Below are positions 1 to 8,325 of a stretch of 64,000 nt of DNA, in pieces. The first letter of the stretch is position 1. The number at the start of each line of letters is the position of its first letter. The notes beneath the pieces are model-generated. The model did no database searches. It was given only the letters and a program-made list of their open reading frames with translations, and was not told the DNA's origin. The stretch is from Spongiihabitans sp965206355 (GTDB lineage Bacteria; Pseudomonadota; Gammaproteobacteria; Arenicellales; Poriferihabitantaceae), in contig OZ242212.1 in the NCBI GenBank assembly GCA_965206355.1, positions 558,001 to 622,000 of the forward strand, written 5' to 3'. The position numbers and the translations under genes were made by a program.

Positions 1-771
1 CATAATGGTTACGCCACAACCACTGGCTGTCATAACAAACCCTTCAATGCCTTGCTGCAAACAGGGCCACCACATATCAATCAGTGCTTTTGCCCGAATT
101 TTCGCTCGTGCTTCATCGGTTGTATGCAAATCCACAGCACCACAACATCCTGCCGCGCTTATCTCCATAAGACTAATCCCCAGTCTGTCCAAAACGACCG
201 CTGCCGCTAAATTCGTCATCGGCGATAACGTGCCCTGCACGCAACCTGCCAAAGCAACCATTCTGCGTGTATGCGATGAGTCGGGCCACTTGAACCTATC
301 TCGGTCTGGCACTGCCAGCGGAATCTTGGCTTTTAGCGCGGACGGTAAAAGCGGTCTCAACGCCCTGCCACAACGTAGCAACCAAGCAAAAATTTCGGCA
401 TTGCTGACCACTTTGGCGATGGCAATGCGTAGCCATTGATCGAACATACTCCGCCGCTGATCAGACAAAGTAGCGCGTCCAATTTCCAGCAGTTGTGCAT
501 ACTTCACTCCAGACGGACAGGTTGTCTCGCAAGCACGACAGCTCAGGCAACGATTGAGATGCAGGGTCATTTGTGCATTGCCCGGCTCGCCTTCAAGCAA
601 CTGCTTAATCAGATAGATTCGTCCGCGCGGGCCATCAAGCTCATCGCCCAGCAATTGATAAGTTGGGCAAGTGGCATTACAAAAACCACAATGTACGCAT
701 TTGCGAATAATCGCTTTGGCAAGGTTAGCTTTCGCGCTATGGCTAAATTCAGAAGACAGCGAAGTTTGCAT
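1..771 (-). CDS. glcF: Glycolate oxidase iron-sulfur subunit GlcF (3' end outside window)
   Basis: This is the N-terminal 257 codons of GlcF; the gene continues past the left edge. Reverse translation from the ATG at 771 gives MQTSLSSEFSHSAKAN followed by two 4Fe-4S ferredoxin motifs, CVHCGFCNATCP and CLSCRACETTCP. A first CCG-type segment (SAAGCCGAVDLH) appears near the edge. In the known enzyme GlcF passes electrons from the GlcD/GlcE flavoproteins to the quinone pool at the inner membrane. It is the third gene of glcD-glcE-glcF on the minus strand, 76 bp after glcE, so the operon is complete except for its end. The plus-strand open frames over this stretch are shadows. Confidence 0.93.
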   Translation of the reverse strand, partial: MQTSLSSEFSHSAKANLAKAIIRKCVHCGFCNATCPTYQLLGDELDGPRGRIYLIKQLLEGEPGNAQMTLHLNRCLSCRACETTCPSGVKYAQLLEIGRATLSDQRRSMFDQWLRIAIAKVVSNAEIFAWLLRCGRALRPLLPSALKAKIPLAVPDRDRFKWPDSSHTRRMVALAGCVQGTLSPMTNLAAAVVLDRLGISLMEISAAGCCGAVDLHTTDEARAKIRAKALIDMWWPCLQQGIEGFVMTASGCGVTIM

Positions 772-847
772 AAATATCTTTTGTTATGTTTTCGTGTGCG
801 TGCAAATCATCCTGTTTATCCCTATCAATTCCGCTATTAAAGCGTTA

Positions 848-1960
848 TTAAAGCGCACGATACATTCGCCCCGGATTCAAAATTCTATCCGGATCAAACT
901 GCTTTTTTAATCTTTGATGAAGCGTCATAATCGCCTCGGGTAACGCTGCAAAAACTTCATTTTTCCTGTCGCCGTTACGAAAATAAGTAACATGACCCTT
1001 TGCCGATGTCACCGCATCCGCAAATTCCTGATCATATTCAGGACATGAATACCAACGCAATCCTCCACCCCAATCAATAAGCTGGGGTTTGTCGGGGCAA
1101 AATAGCTTGGTCGCCGGCGCCACCGCACTTTTGATCAATAATTGCCCGTCTGACAAAGCGGCTTTGAAAAAACCATCACTTTGTTCGCGAATCCCACGCC
1201 AAAACGTGGCACCTTCGCCATCTACATCGCCACCGATTTTGTGTTGCGCTGCGGTTACAGCGGCTCTGCTGCCAGAAAGACGAATGCGGGTTTTACCCGC
1301 GACCCATGCCGCAGCAGAAATAGGCACTGGCTTGCCAGCCAGTTCATTCATTGACACTATCGCCGTATCGGCATTAGTATGCGCCAGTATCAGGGTTAAT
1401 TCGGTGCTTGGTTTCGGCACGACTTTCAACGAAATTTCCAGCAAAATGCCGAGACAGCCCAAGCAACCGACCAGTAAACGGGAAACATCAAAGCCGGCAA
1501 CATTTTTGATTACCTGACCACCAAATCGCAACACCTGTCCCCGCCCACTCAGCACTTTAGCGCCGAGGACAAAATGATTCATCGTACCGAAAAAAGGACG
1601 GCTTGGTCCGGATAATCCGCTGGCAATGGTGCCACCTAATGTTGCGGAATCTGAAAACATCGGTGCTCCAAAGCCGAGCATTTGATGGTTTTTTCCAAGT
1701 AACTTGTTTATTTCTCGCAGTGTTGTCCCGGCACGGGCAGTGATAACCAATTCCGTGGGGTGATATTCGATAATTCCCGAATGCTGTGCCACGCTAATGG
1801 CCTCGCCGACTATTTCACGACCGTAGAAGGTTTTGCTATTACCGCCACAAATCGCCAAGGGCGTTGCTGACTGTCGTGCTGTCAGCACTTGCTTTTGCAA
1901 TTGCTCCTCAATATTGCCGGGAATATCCCCAAGCACATTCTCGGCAATACGCCCAGTCAT
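848..1960 (-). CDS. glcE: Glycolate oxidase FAD-binding subunit GlcE
   Basis: This 370-residue protein has the FAD-binding PCMH fold of GlcE. The N-terminal half carries ICGGNSKTFYGR and the FAD-contact stretch LGGTIASGLSGPSRPFFG. The C-terminus ends in the family signature FDPDRILNPGRMY. GlcE is smaller than GlcD and pairs with it in glycolate oxidase, which oxidises glycolate to glyoxylate. The start codon overlaps the glcD stop by one base (TAATG), which suggests translational coupling. Length and order match the standard glcDEF operon, and no key motif is missing. Confidence 0.93.
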   Translation of the reverse strand: MTGRIAENVLGDIPGNIEEQLQKQVLTARQSATPLAICGGNSKTFYGREIVGEAISVAQHSGIIEYHPTELVITARAGTTLREINKLLGKNHQMLGFGAPMFSDSATLGGTIASGLSGPSRPFFGTMNHFVLGAKVLSGRGQVLRFGGQVIKNVAGFDVSRLLVGCLGCLGILLEISLKVVPKPSTELTLILAHTNADTAIVSMNELAGKPVPISAAAWVAGKTRIRLSGSRAAVTAAQHKIGGDVDGEGATFWRGIREQSDGFFKAALSDGQLLIKSAVAPATKLFCPDKPQLIDWGGGLRWYSCPEYDQEFADAVTSAKGHVTYFRNGDRKNEVFAALPEAIMTLHQRLKKQFDPDRILNPGRMYRAL

Positions 1961-3426
1961 TAAAAACGCTCCAATTGCGGGAACGCTAGCTCACCGTGGT
2001 GCACGTGCGTCGCGTTGTGTTCGGCACAACGCGCCAGCGTGGGAATAGCTTTGCCGGGGTTAAGCAACGATTTTGCATCGAAACAACGCCGAATGCGATG
2101 GAACTGTTGTCGCTCGTCGTCAGAAAACTGAATACACATCTCACCTATTTTCTCTACCCCAACACCGTGCTCACCAGTGATGGTGCCGCCGACATCAATA
2201 CAAAGTTGTAATATCTTGCTACCCAATTCCTCGGTCTTGCTCAGCGCACCCGCGACATTGGCATCGTACAAAATTAACGGGTGCAGGTTGCCGTCGCCAG
2301 CGTGAAAGACATTGGCGATGCGTAGCTGATATTGTTCAGAAAGGGTGTTTATGGCGCTTAATACCTGCCCCAATGCACGTCGTGGGATGGTGCCATCAAT
2401 ACAGTAATAGTCCGGAGAGATTCTGCCGACCGCGGGGAAAGCGGCTTTTCGCCCAGACCAGAACAACGCTCTTTGTTGCGCATCTTTCGCTGTGCGTGTC
2501 TGGATTGCGCCATGATTACGAAACAGTGTTTCGACCTGCTGAATTTGCCCCTTCACATCCTGCTCGGTGCCATCCAATTCGCATAACAATATCGCCGCGG
2601 CTTCGACCGGGTATCCAGCACCGACAAAATCCTCGGCAGCACGAATCGCCAGATTATCCATCATTTCAATCGCGGCAGGAATGATGCCATTGCCGATAAT
2701 GCCAGCAACACTATTTCCGGCATTTTCTACCGAATCAAACACCCCCATAATGACTTCTGCACATTCAGGCAGTGGCAATAGTTTAACCGTCACCTCAACG
2801 ACAATGCCCAGCATCCCTTCTGAACCAATCATTAGTGAAAGCAAATCAAAGCCAGGAGATTCTAAACAAGGGCTGCCAAGGTCAAGCAATTCGCCTTCCA
2901 TGGTTGCCACTTTCAGACTGACAATATTATGTAACGTCATACCATATTTCAGGCAATGCACACCGCCGGCATTCTCTGCCACATTACCTCCAATGGTGCA
3001 GGCAATCTGAGACGAGGGATCTGGTGCATAATACAAACCCAACTCCTCGACCGCTTCAGAAATGGCAAGATTACGCATCCCCGCTTGCACCCGGGCTATA
3101 CGATTGAGCCGATCCACCGCCAACATTTTATTCATTCGGGCAAGACTGACAACGATGCCGTCTTTATGTGGCAATGCACCGCCAGACAAACCGGTACCCG
3201 CACCGCGACTCACCACTGGAATGGCATATTTCTGGCAAACTGCCATCACCCCCTGAACCTGCGCAATGGATTCAGGCAACACCACCAACCGAGGTGGTTG
3301 GCAGTAAGCGCTAAGACCGTCACTTTCATAGACTCGAAGCGAGCTCTTTTCAGAAATAATGGCATTGGTAGCCACGACCTGTCGAAATAATTTTACTAGC
3401 TGACTGGTATTCATAATCTGTGCCAT
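1960..3426 (-). CDS. glcD: Glycolate oxidase catalytic subunit GlcD
   Basis: This is a 488-residue flavoprotein of the FAD-linked oxidase (VAO/PCMH) family. The N-terminal FAD-binding half contains VSRGAGTGLSGGALP and CTIGGNVAENAGGVHCLKYG. The C-terminal half contains FHAGDGNLHPLILYD and GGTITGEHGVGVEK, where the histidines and glycines match the active-site region of GlcD and D-lactate dehydrogenases. It oxidises glycolate (and likely D-lactate) to glyoxylate. It heads the minus-strand glc operon. An alternative ATG at 3414 would shorten it by four residues. With glycine cleavage genes elsewhere in the window the cell has two parts of C2 metabolism, though no direct link is shown. Confidence 0.94.
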   Translation of the reverse strand: MAQIMNTSQLVKLFRQVVATNAIISEKSSLRVYESDGLSAYCQPPRLVVLPESIAQVQGVMAVCQKYAIPVVSRGAGTGLSGGALPHKDGIVVSLARMNKMLAVDRLNRIARVQAGMRNLAISEAVEELGLYYAPDPSSQIACTIGGNVAENAGGVHCLKYGMTLHNIVSLKVATMEGELLDLGSPCLESPGFDLLSLMIGSEGMLGIVVEVTVKLLPLPECAEVIMGVFDSVENAGNSVAGIIGNGIIPAAIEMMDNLAIRAAEDFVGAGYPVEAAAILLCELDGTEQDVKGQIQQVETLFRNHGAIQTRTAKDAQQRALFWSGRKAAFPAVGRISPDYYCIDGTIPRRALGQVLSAINTLSEQYQLRIANVFHAGDGNLHPLILYDANVAGALSKTEELGSKILQLCIDVGGTITGEHGVGVEKIGEMCIQFSDDERQQFHRIRRCFDAKSLLNPGKAIPTLARCAEHNATHVHHGELAFPQLERF

Positions 3427-3563
3427 TGTACCAAATCAGCGTATCAAATCACCTGACCTTGGGCTACTATTAGAAAACAACACTGATCATGCCCCGATTT
3501 CAACAAGACTTTCGCAATCATGGCATAATGGCCGACTAATGAAAGCCCATAAACACTTTAAAG

Positions 3564-4217
3564 ATGACCGATCAACGCCAATACACGCAGACCGATGAAT
3601 GTATAATGAGGCTGTCCAGGGCATTGGACAACAGCTTCAGCACCCTGTTTACCAAGCCGCTATCAAATCGACCCTATCCGGGGCAAAGCGAAGTCCCCGA
3701 TTTAAGCAAGCGTGAACAACAACAATCCAGTCGCTATATGCGTGTCAATCATGTCGGAGAGATATGCGCCCAAGCACTTTATCAAAGTCAGGCACTGACC
3801 GCACAGCAGCCGACAACACGAACACAAATGCAAAATGCTGCCGCTGAAGAAATTGACCATCTGGCATGGTGTGAACAACGCATTGCCGAGTTAGGGGGGC
3901 GAAAGAGCCTGTTTAATCCGTTCTGGTATGCGGGGGCGTTTATAATCGGAAGCGTTGCCGGAATTGCCGGAGATAAATGGAATCTGGGATTAGTTGCCGA
4001 AACCGAACGTCAAGTGGTCAAACACCTTGAAGATCATCTGGGCAGACTGCCAGATAATGATTTACGTAGCAAGGAAGTGGTCGCACAGATGCAACAAGAC
4101 GAGAACCAACATGCCGAACAAGCTGTGGCTGCCGGTGCCACCGAACTGCCACCAGCGGTGAAACAGTTGATGAAATTCGCCGCCAAGGTGATGACAAAAA
4201 CAGCTTATTGGGTTTAA
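3564..4217 (+). CDS. coq7: Demethoxyubiquinone hydroxylase Coq7
   Basis: This 217-residue di-iron monooxygenase of the ferritin-like Coq7/CatF family hydroxylates C-6 of the quinone ring late in ubiquinone synthesis. Iron-ligand motifs are visible: E in RVNHVGEICAQ, the EExxH pair AAEEIDHLAWC, E in VAETERQVVKH, and EnqH in QQDENQHAEQA. The C-terminal KVMTKTAYWV is typical. The start at 3564 gives the usual length and an N-terminus like Pseudomonas Coq7; a later ATG at 3606 would cut 14 residues. It stands alone between divergent glcD and a MITE inserted 12 bp after its stop. Confidence 0.95.
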   Translation: MTDQRQYTQTDECIMRLSRALDNSFSTLFTKPLSNRPYPGQSEVPDLSKREQQQSSRYMRVNHVGEICAQALYQSQALTAQQPTTRTQMQNAAAEEIDHLAWCEQRIAELGGRKSLFNPFWYAGAFIIGSVAGIAGDKWNLGLVAETERQVVKHLEDHLGRLPDNDLRSKEVVAQMQQDENQHAEQAVAAGATELPPAVKQLMKFAAKVMTKTAYWV

Positions 4218-4229
4218 GTGCAAGACTAT

Positions 4230-4368
4230 GAGACCTTTGCACGAAAGCCATTTCACCTGCATGCTGCGTTAAAATCGTACTCAATCGGTCATTTATAAGC
4301 ATAAACTCCCTCATTCCGTGCGTTTTTGCCTTGCCTGAAAGCGAAATCATCTTCCGTGCAAAGGTCTC
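4230..4368 (-). mobile_element. 139-bp MITE, copy 1 (reverse orientation)
   Basis: The ends are GAGACCTTTGCACG inverted repeats, 18 bp with one mismatch. It is flanked by perfect 5-bp direct repeats ACTAT (4225-4229 and 4369-4373). The copy sits 12 bp downstream of the coq7 stop codon. It has the GGCAAGGC and GATTTTAACGC variants. No transposase is encoded. Confidence 0.93.
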
Positions 4369-4527
4369 ACTATAGCGTAATCGGCAGATCAGCAAAGAAC
4401 CCGTCCGCTCCATATTCATTCCCCTGCGGACAACCGCCGGCTTGATGCCCCTCAATGATTTTAATAGGCATTGTGTCTGGATTCAGACAACCGCGATGGC
4501 TCATGTTTGACTAAAGCACACCTTTCC

Positions 4528-6111
4528 TTATTGCTTGATCCCTTTCACTGCTCTTGTGGGTTCTGGTGCTTGCTGTGGCGAGCATTTTTCGCCGGTGATG
4601 GCGAAAAATGCTTTTACCGCTTGCGGGTAGTCCGCGGCTTCGGTGATGGCAGTAACAACAGCGAGACTGCCGGGCTGTCGTGCCCATACGCCGGCTGCTC
4701 GGGATAAAGAGATACCACCAATAGCAACCAATGGATAGTGCTCGCCCATCAGTTCAACATAGCGTTTTAATTTTCTCAAGCCTTGTGGTTTGCTCGGCAT
4801 GGCTTTGGTGGTGGTGGGATAAATCGCACCGATGGCAAGGTAACTCGGTTGACAGGCGTGGGCGCGTAACATCTCATAATAGCCGTGACTGCTGATGCCT
4901 AATCGTAGACCCGCTTGGTGGATGGCTTTGAGATGGGCACCGTCAATATCTTGTTGCCCCAAATGGACACCGTAAGCCCGATGCTTGATTGCTAATTGCC
5001 AGTGATCATTGATAAATACCCGCGCCTGATAGGCATTGCCTAAAGCCACCGCATTGATAATTTCATCGTTGATAGTTGCTGAGGGTGCGCTTTTTATACG
5101 TAGTTGGATGGTTTTGACACCTATTTTTAGCAGTTTCTCAATCCACGAGGCTGAATCAACCACCGGATAAAGTCCTAGTTGTCGCGTCCCAGATGAACGA
5201 AATGGCAGCGCAAAATCCGGGCCTTGCACTCGCGGAAAATCTTGTAATCGGCGTGGCCAGCCGGTATGGGCGACAGCACCGACACCCGCACCCATCGCCC
5301 GCGCCTGCTTGATACCTCGGTTGACATAGGCTTTAGCTAATACCAGCGCATCTGCAATCGCATAGTCTTGCGCTAACACGGCGGCAAGTGCCGCAGAAAA
5401 GACACAACCACTGCCGTGCAGATGTGGCGATGACAGGCGTGGGCTGGTCAAGGTTAAGCTCTGTTGTCGCTCAAAATAAACATCGCTTACGTTGTTGTCA
5501 GCGCTGTTGCAATGTCCGCCAGTAATCACCAGCGCGGCGCAACCTCCGCCCGCCTGATTAAGCAATACCTGAGCGGCAGCGTGGCGGGATGTGGCATCGC
5601 TTATACGCACACCTGACAGGCGTTCGGCTTCTTCTTTGTTGGGGGTAAGGATGTCGATAGCGGGCAGTAGCTCGGCACGAATGCTTGCACATAAATCCTG
5701 CTCACTCAAAACCGCACCGCTGGAAGCGACCATCACTGGATCGTAGATAACCAGCGGCGCTCGTGCCCAAGTCTGTTTATAGTGTTTGATACGGGCGGCA
5801 ATTAACCTGACCTGCTCAGAGTTGGCTAACAAACCGATTTTAATGACCCGGGCGGGCATGTCGTCTGCCAATGCGTCTAATTGCCGAGCAATATCGACCG
5901 CTTCAACATAACTGACCGCGATTGAATTCTGGCTGGTCACCGCACTAATTACAGTACAGGCATAGGCATCAAACTGGGTGATGGTTTGCAAATCCGCCTG
6001 AATGCCGGCACCGCCGCCGCTGTCGGAACCAGCGACACTCCAGACGATGGCTTTGCTGTCGCCATCAGGCTCGATCTGGAGGGGCGTTATTTGTCTGTTT
6101 CCTGATGCCAA
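4528..6111 (-). CDS. thiDE: Bifunctional HMP-P kinase / thiamine phosphate synthase (ThiD-ThiE fusion)
   Basis: This 527-residue protein joins two thiamine enzymes. Residues about 20-285 are ThiD, the kinase that makes HMP-pyrophosphate: VAGSDSGGGAGIQADLQT near the start, TPNKEEAERL, and the anion-hole stretch SSPHLHGSGCVFSAALAA. Residues about 310-500 are ThiE, which condenses HMP-PP with thiazole phosphate: LGLYPVVDSASWIEKLLKIG, IQLRIK, FINDHWQLA, GVHLGQQDID and LVAIGGISL. The start overlaps the thiG stop by 25 bp, so it is the last gene of the thi operon. Fused ThiDE proteins are known. Both halves look complete. Confidence 0.93.
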   Translation of the reverse strand: MASGNRQITPLQIEPDGDSKAIVWSVAGSDSGGGAGIQADLQTITQFDAYACTVISAVTSQNSIAVSYVEAVDIARQLDALADDMPARVIKIGLLANSEQVRLIAARIKHYKQTWARAPLVIYDPVMVASSGAVLSEQDLCASIRAELLPAIDILTPNKEEAERLSGVRISDATSRHAAAQVLLNQAGGGCAALVITGGHCNSADNNVSDVYFERQQSLTLTSPRLSSPHLHGSGCVFSAALAAVLAQDYAIADALVLAKAYVNRGIKQARAMGAGVGAVAHTGWPRRLQDFPRVQGPDFALPFRSSGTRQLGLYPVVDSASWIEKLLKIGVKTIQLRIKSAPSATINDEIINAVALGNAYQARVFINDHWQLAIKHRAYGVHLGQQDIDGAHLKAIHQAGLRLGISSHGYYEMLRAHACQPSYLAIGAIYPTTTKAMPSKPQGLRKLKRYVELMGEHYPLVAIGGISLSRAAGVWARQPGSLAVVTAITEAADYPQAVKAFFAITGEKCSPQQAPEPTRAVKGIKQ

Positions 6112-6917
6112 AAGGGCAGCCCCAATGTTGGACTGGTGGGCGATGCGGTATTTTTTTCCGGCATCGCTCCAGCCAGATAAGCACCACGTCCGGCGTTCAC
6201 CGCCTGCGCAAAGGCGGTTGCCATTTGTACCGGATTGCTGGCCTGTGCAACAGCAGAATTAAGCAAAATACCGTCATATCCCAATTCCATCGCCTGACAG
6301 GCATGGGAGGGCAGACCGATACCGGCATCCACCAATAAAGGAATATGCGGCAGACGTTGGCGCAGTGTTATCAGCGCATAAGGGTTGAGCAAGCCTTTAC
6401 CCGTGCCGATGGGCGAACCCCAAGGCATCAGTAGCTCACAACCTGTTTCCACCAGGCGGCGACAAATGACTAAATCATCGGTGCAATAGGGCAACACCTT
6501 GAAGCCGTCTCTGACCAGAATTTCGCTGGCCTTGAGCAGTTCAACAGGATCGGGTTGCAAATTATAATCATCACCAATCAGTTCCAGTTTAATCCAGTCA
6601 GTCTGAAAAATTTCCCGACACATCTGTGCCATGGCGACAGCATCTTTAACCGAGTAACAACCGGCTGTATTCGGCAGTAACCGACAATTCAGGTCTTTCA
6701 GTAAATCCCAAAAACGCTTGCCGCCACGCTGTTGTGGTGCCTGTCGGCGTAGCGAAACGGTGACCACACTGGCACCGCTGGCGCGTATTGCCTCACACAT
6801 CAACGCCGGGGACGGATACAAGGCACTGCCGATAAATAGTCGGCTGTTCAGGGTTTGACCAAATAATGCCCAGCTATCCGTCTGCATGTCCACTTCGTTA
6901 TGCGCTCGCTCATTCAT
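6087..6917 (-). CDS. thiG: Thiazole synthase ThiG
   Basis: This TIM-barrel enzyme builds the thiazole phosphate ring from deoxyxylulose phosphate, the ThiS thiocarboxylate and dehydroglycine. The 276 residues include FIGSALYPSPALMCEAIRAS, the imine-forming lysine region DWIKLELIGDD, VLPYCTDDLVICRRL, MPWGSPIGTGKGL and VDAGIGLPSHACQAME. The first ten residues before MQTDSW are weakly supported, and an ATG at 6887 is a possible start. A tail of about 25 residues follows the usual end. It lies 41 bp after thiS, and its stop lies inside thiDE. Confidence 0.94.
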   Translation of the reverse strand: MNERAHNEVDMQTDSWALFGQTLNSRLFIGSALYPSPALMCEAIRASGASVVTVSLRRQAPQQRGGKRFWDLLKDLNCRLLPNTAGCYSVKDAVAMAQMCREIFQTDWIKLELIGDDYNLQPDPVELLKASEILVRDGFKVLPYCTDDLVICRRLVETGCELLMPWGSPIGTGKGLLNPYALITLRQRLPHIPLLVDAGIGLPSHACQAMELGYDGILLNSAVAQASNPVQMATAFAQAVNAGRGAYLAGAMPEKNTASPTSPTLGLPFWHQETDK

Positions 6918-6958
6918 GACTCTAGTTATTTAGTCTGGTCTTCTGTTTGGCCATCGCG

Positions 6959-7162
6959 CTAGCCGCCCTGAATCGGTTGCAATACATCAATACAATCACC
7001 CGCCTTGACCGCCTGCTCGGTATAGCTGGTATGGGGAACCAGTTGCATATTCACAGCAACCACATAAGGTTGCCTAGCACCAAATTGATCAAGCAATTCC
7101 TGCAGATTTTGCGAGTCTGTGCAGGGGAACGGATCACCGTTGATAAAGACTTGAGATGACAT
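6959..7162 (-). CDS. thiS: Sulfur carrier protein ThiS
   Basis: This 67-residue ubiquitin-fold protein ends in the diagnostic Gly-Gly (DVLQPIQGG). In known pathways the terminal glycine is adenylated by ThiF and then thiocarboxylated to donate sulfur to ThiG. Other ThiS-like features are the N-terminal INGDPF and the central VAVNMQLV. Its start overlaps the thiO stop as ATGA, so the two are translationally coupled. No thiF lies in the window; a homologue (thiF or moeB) must be elsewhere if the pathway works. Confidence 0.93.
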   Translation of the reverse strand: MSSQVFINGDPFPCTDSQNLQELLDQFGARQPYVVAVNMQLVPHTSYTEQAVKAGDCIDVLQPIQGG

Positions 7163-8283
7163 CAGGCTACCATGGATGTTATCGGTTGATACAGTTCCGG
7201 AAAACGGCTGTTATGACGGCGTTCGCTCGGGCAACTACTGTTCAAGGTGGCAATGACTTCCTCAATCAGGGTCGGGGCAATTAGATAGCCGTGGCGGTAC
7301 AAACCGTTGACCTGCATGACTTTTTCGCCAATATGAATGCGCGGTTCATTATGCGGGAATGCCGGACGGCAATTCGCCAGTGTTTCCAGAATTCTAGCTT
7401 CGGCAAAACCACTGTGTAGCGAATAAGCGGCACTCAGTAACTCCAACGTTGAACGTACACTAATCGGGCTGGAGTCATCACTTTCAATTTCTGTCGCACC
7501 AATCACGTACTGCTGTTGCGGTTTCGGCACGATATACAGCGGGTAACGTGGGTGCATCAACCGAATCGGACGTTGCAACAGCACATCAGGAGCAAACAGA
7601 CGAATGATTTCACCACGCACGCCACGCAACTGCGGCAGATCAGAGCGGGCACCGAGACCACGACAGTCAATCACCCAGTCGAAGTGTTGGCGATGCCGTT
7701 GCGCGATGACACATCCGTCTTCAATCTGTTCAACTGCAGTATCGGTAAAACAGCTAATGCTACTGTTTTTAATCGCTTCAGCACTGGCGCGATATAAGGC
7801 GCGATTGTCCAGTTGCCCTTCGCCGCGCAAGTACAATCCCTGTTGAAACTGTTCACTCAGCTCTGGCTCCAACTGGCGTAATTGTCGGGCATCACAGTGC
7901 TGCATATTGTCGGCGATAGCACTGTCCTTGAGATGATGTTGCAGGTGCGTAATGAAGTTCAGATAGTCACCACGATCCTGCGGATGTGAGACAATCAAAC
8001 TACCGCGGCGTTGAAAAAACACCTCGCTCGGCAGTTGCTTCAGCAATACTGGCCATTGCTCCGGCGATGCCATACCCAGGCGAAGTACCAACGGGTTGGC
8101 GGCAAAGGCTTCGGCAAGTGGTGCCAGCATCGCCGCCGCCGCATAACCGGCACTGGCTTGCGCCTCAAGACCATCGCGCTCGTAAAGGCTGGTCTGATAG
8201 CCAACAGCATACTGTGGGCGCGATAGTTGCAGTGCTAATAGTCGCCCGAACAATCCTGCGCCGACAATGGCAACGGTTTGCAT
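7162..8283 (-). CDS. thiO: Glycine oxidase ThiO
   Basis: This 373-residue FAD-dependent DAO-family oxidase converts glycine to iminoacetate (dehydroglycine) for thiazole formation. The N-terminal dinucleotide-binding motif is VAIVGAGLFGRLLALQL, ending in the acidic residue of YERDG. Family marks further on are VIDCRGLGAR, the middle stretch VRGEIIRLFAP, and the C-terminal NGLYRHGYLIAPTLIEEV. Use of ThiO rather than the radical SAM enzyme ThiH points to oxygen-dependent thiazole synthesis. It lies between thiC (42 bp upstream) and thiS (4-bp overlap). Confidence 0.92.
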   Translation of the reverse strand: MQTVAIVGAGLFGRLLALQLSRPQYAVGYQTSLYERDGLEAQASAGYAAAAMLAPLAEAFAANPLVLRLGMASPEQWPVLLKQLPSEVFFQRRGSLIVSHPQDRGDYLNFITHLQHHLKDSAIADNMQHCDARQLRQLEPELSEQFQQGLYLRGEGQLDNRALYRASAEAIKNSSISCFTDTAVEQIEDGCVIAQRHRQHFDWVIDCRGLGARSDLPQLRGVRGEIIRLFAPDVLLQRPIRLMHPRYPLYIVPKPQQQYVIGATEIESDDSSPISVRSTLELLSAAYSLHSGFAEARILETLANCRPAFPHNEPRIHIGEKVMQVNGLYRHGYLIAPTLIEEVIATLNSSCPSERRHNSRFPELYQPITSMVA

Positions 8284-8325
8284 GGTCGTACTTTAGCCCG
8301 CGGAGACGATGTGCGGATACGGTGT

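Noticed and set aside
5..910. Plus-strand open frames at the left edge
   Set aside because: The minus strand encodes GlcF with two ferredoxin motifs; the plus-strand frames match nothing.
4018..4455. 145-codon minus-strand frame with KTHGMREFMLINDRLS
   Set aside because: The recognisable part is the MITE's own open frame; the rest is antisense to coq7.
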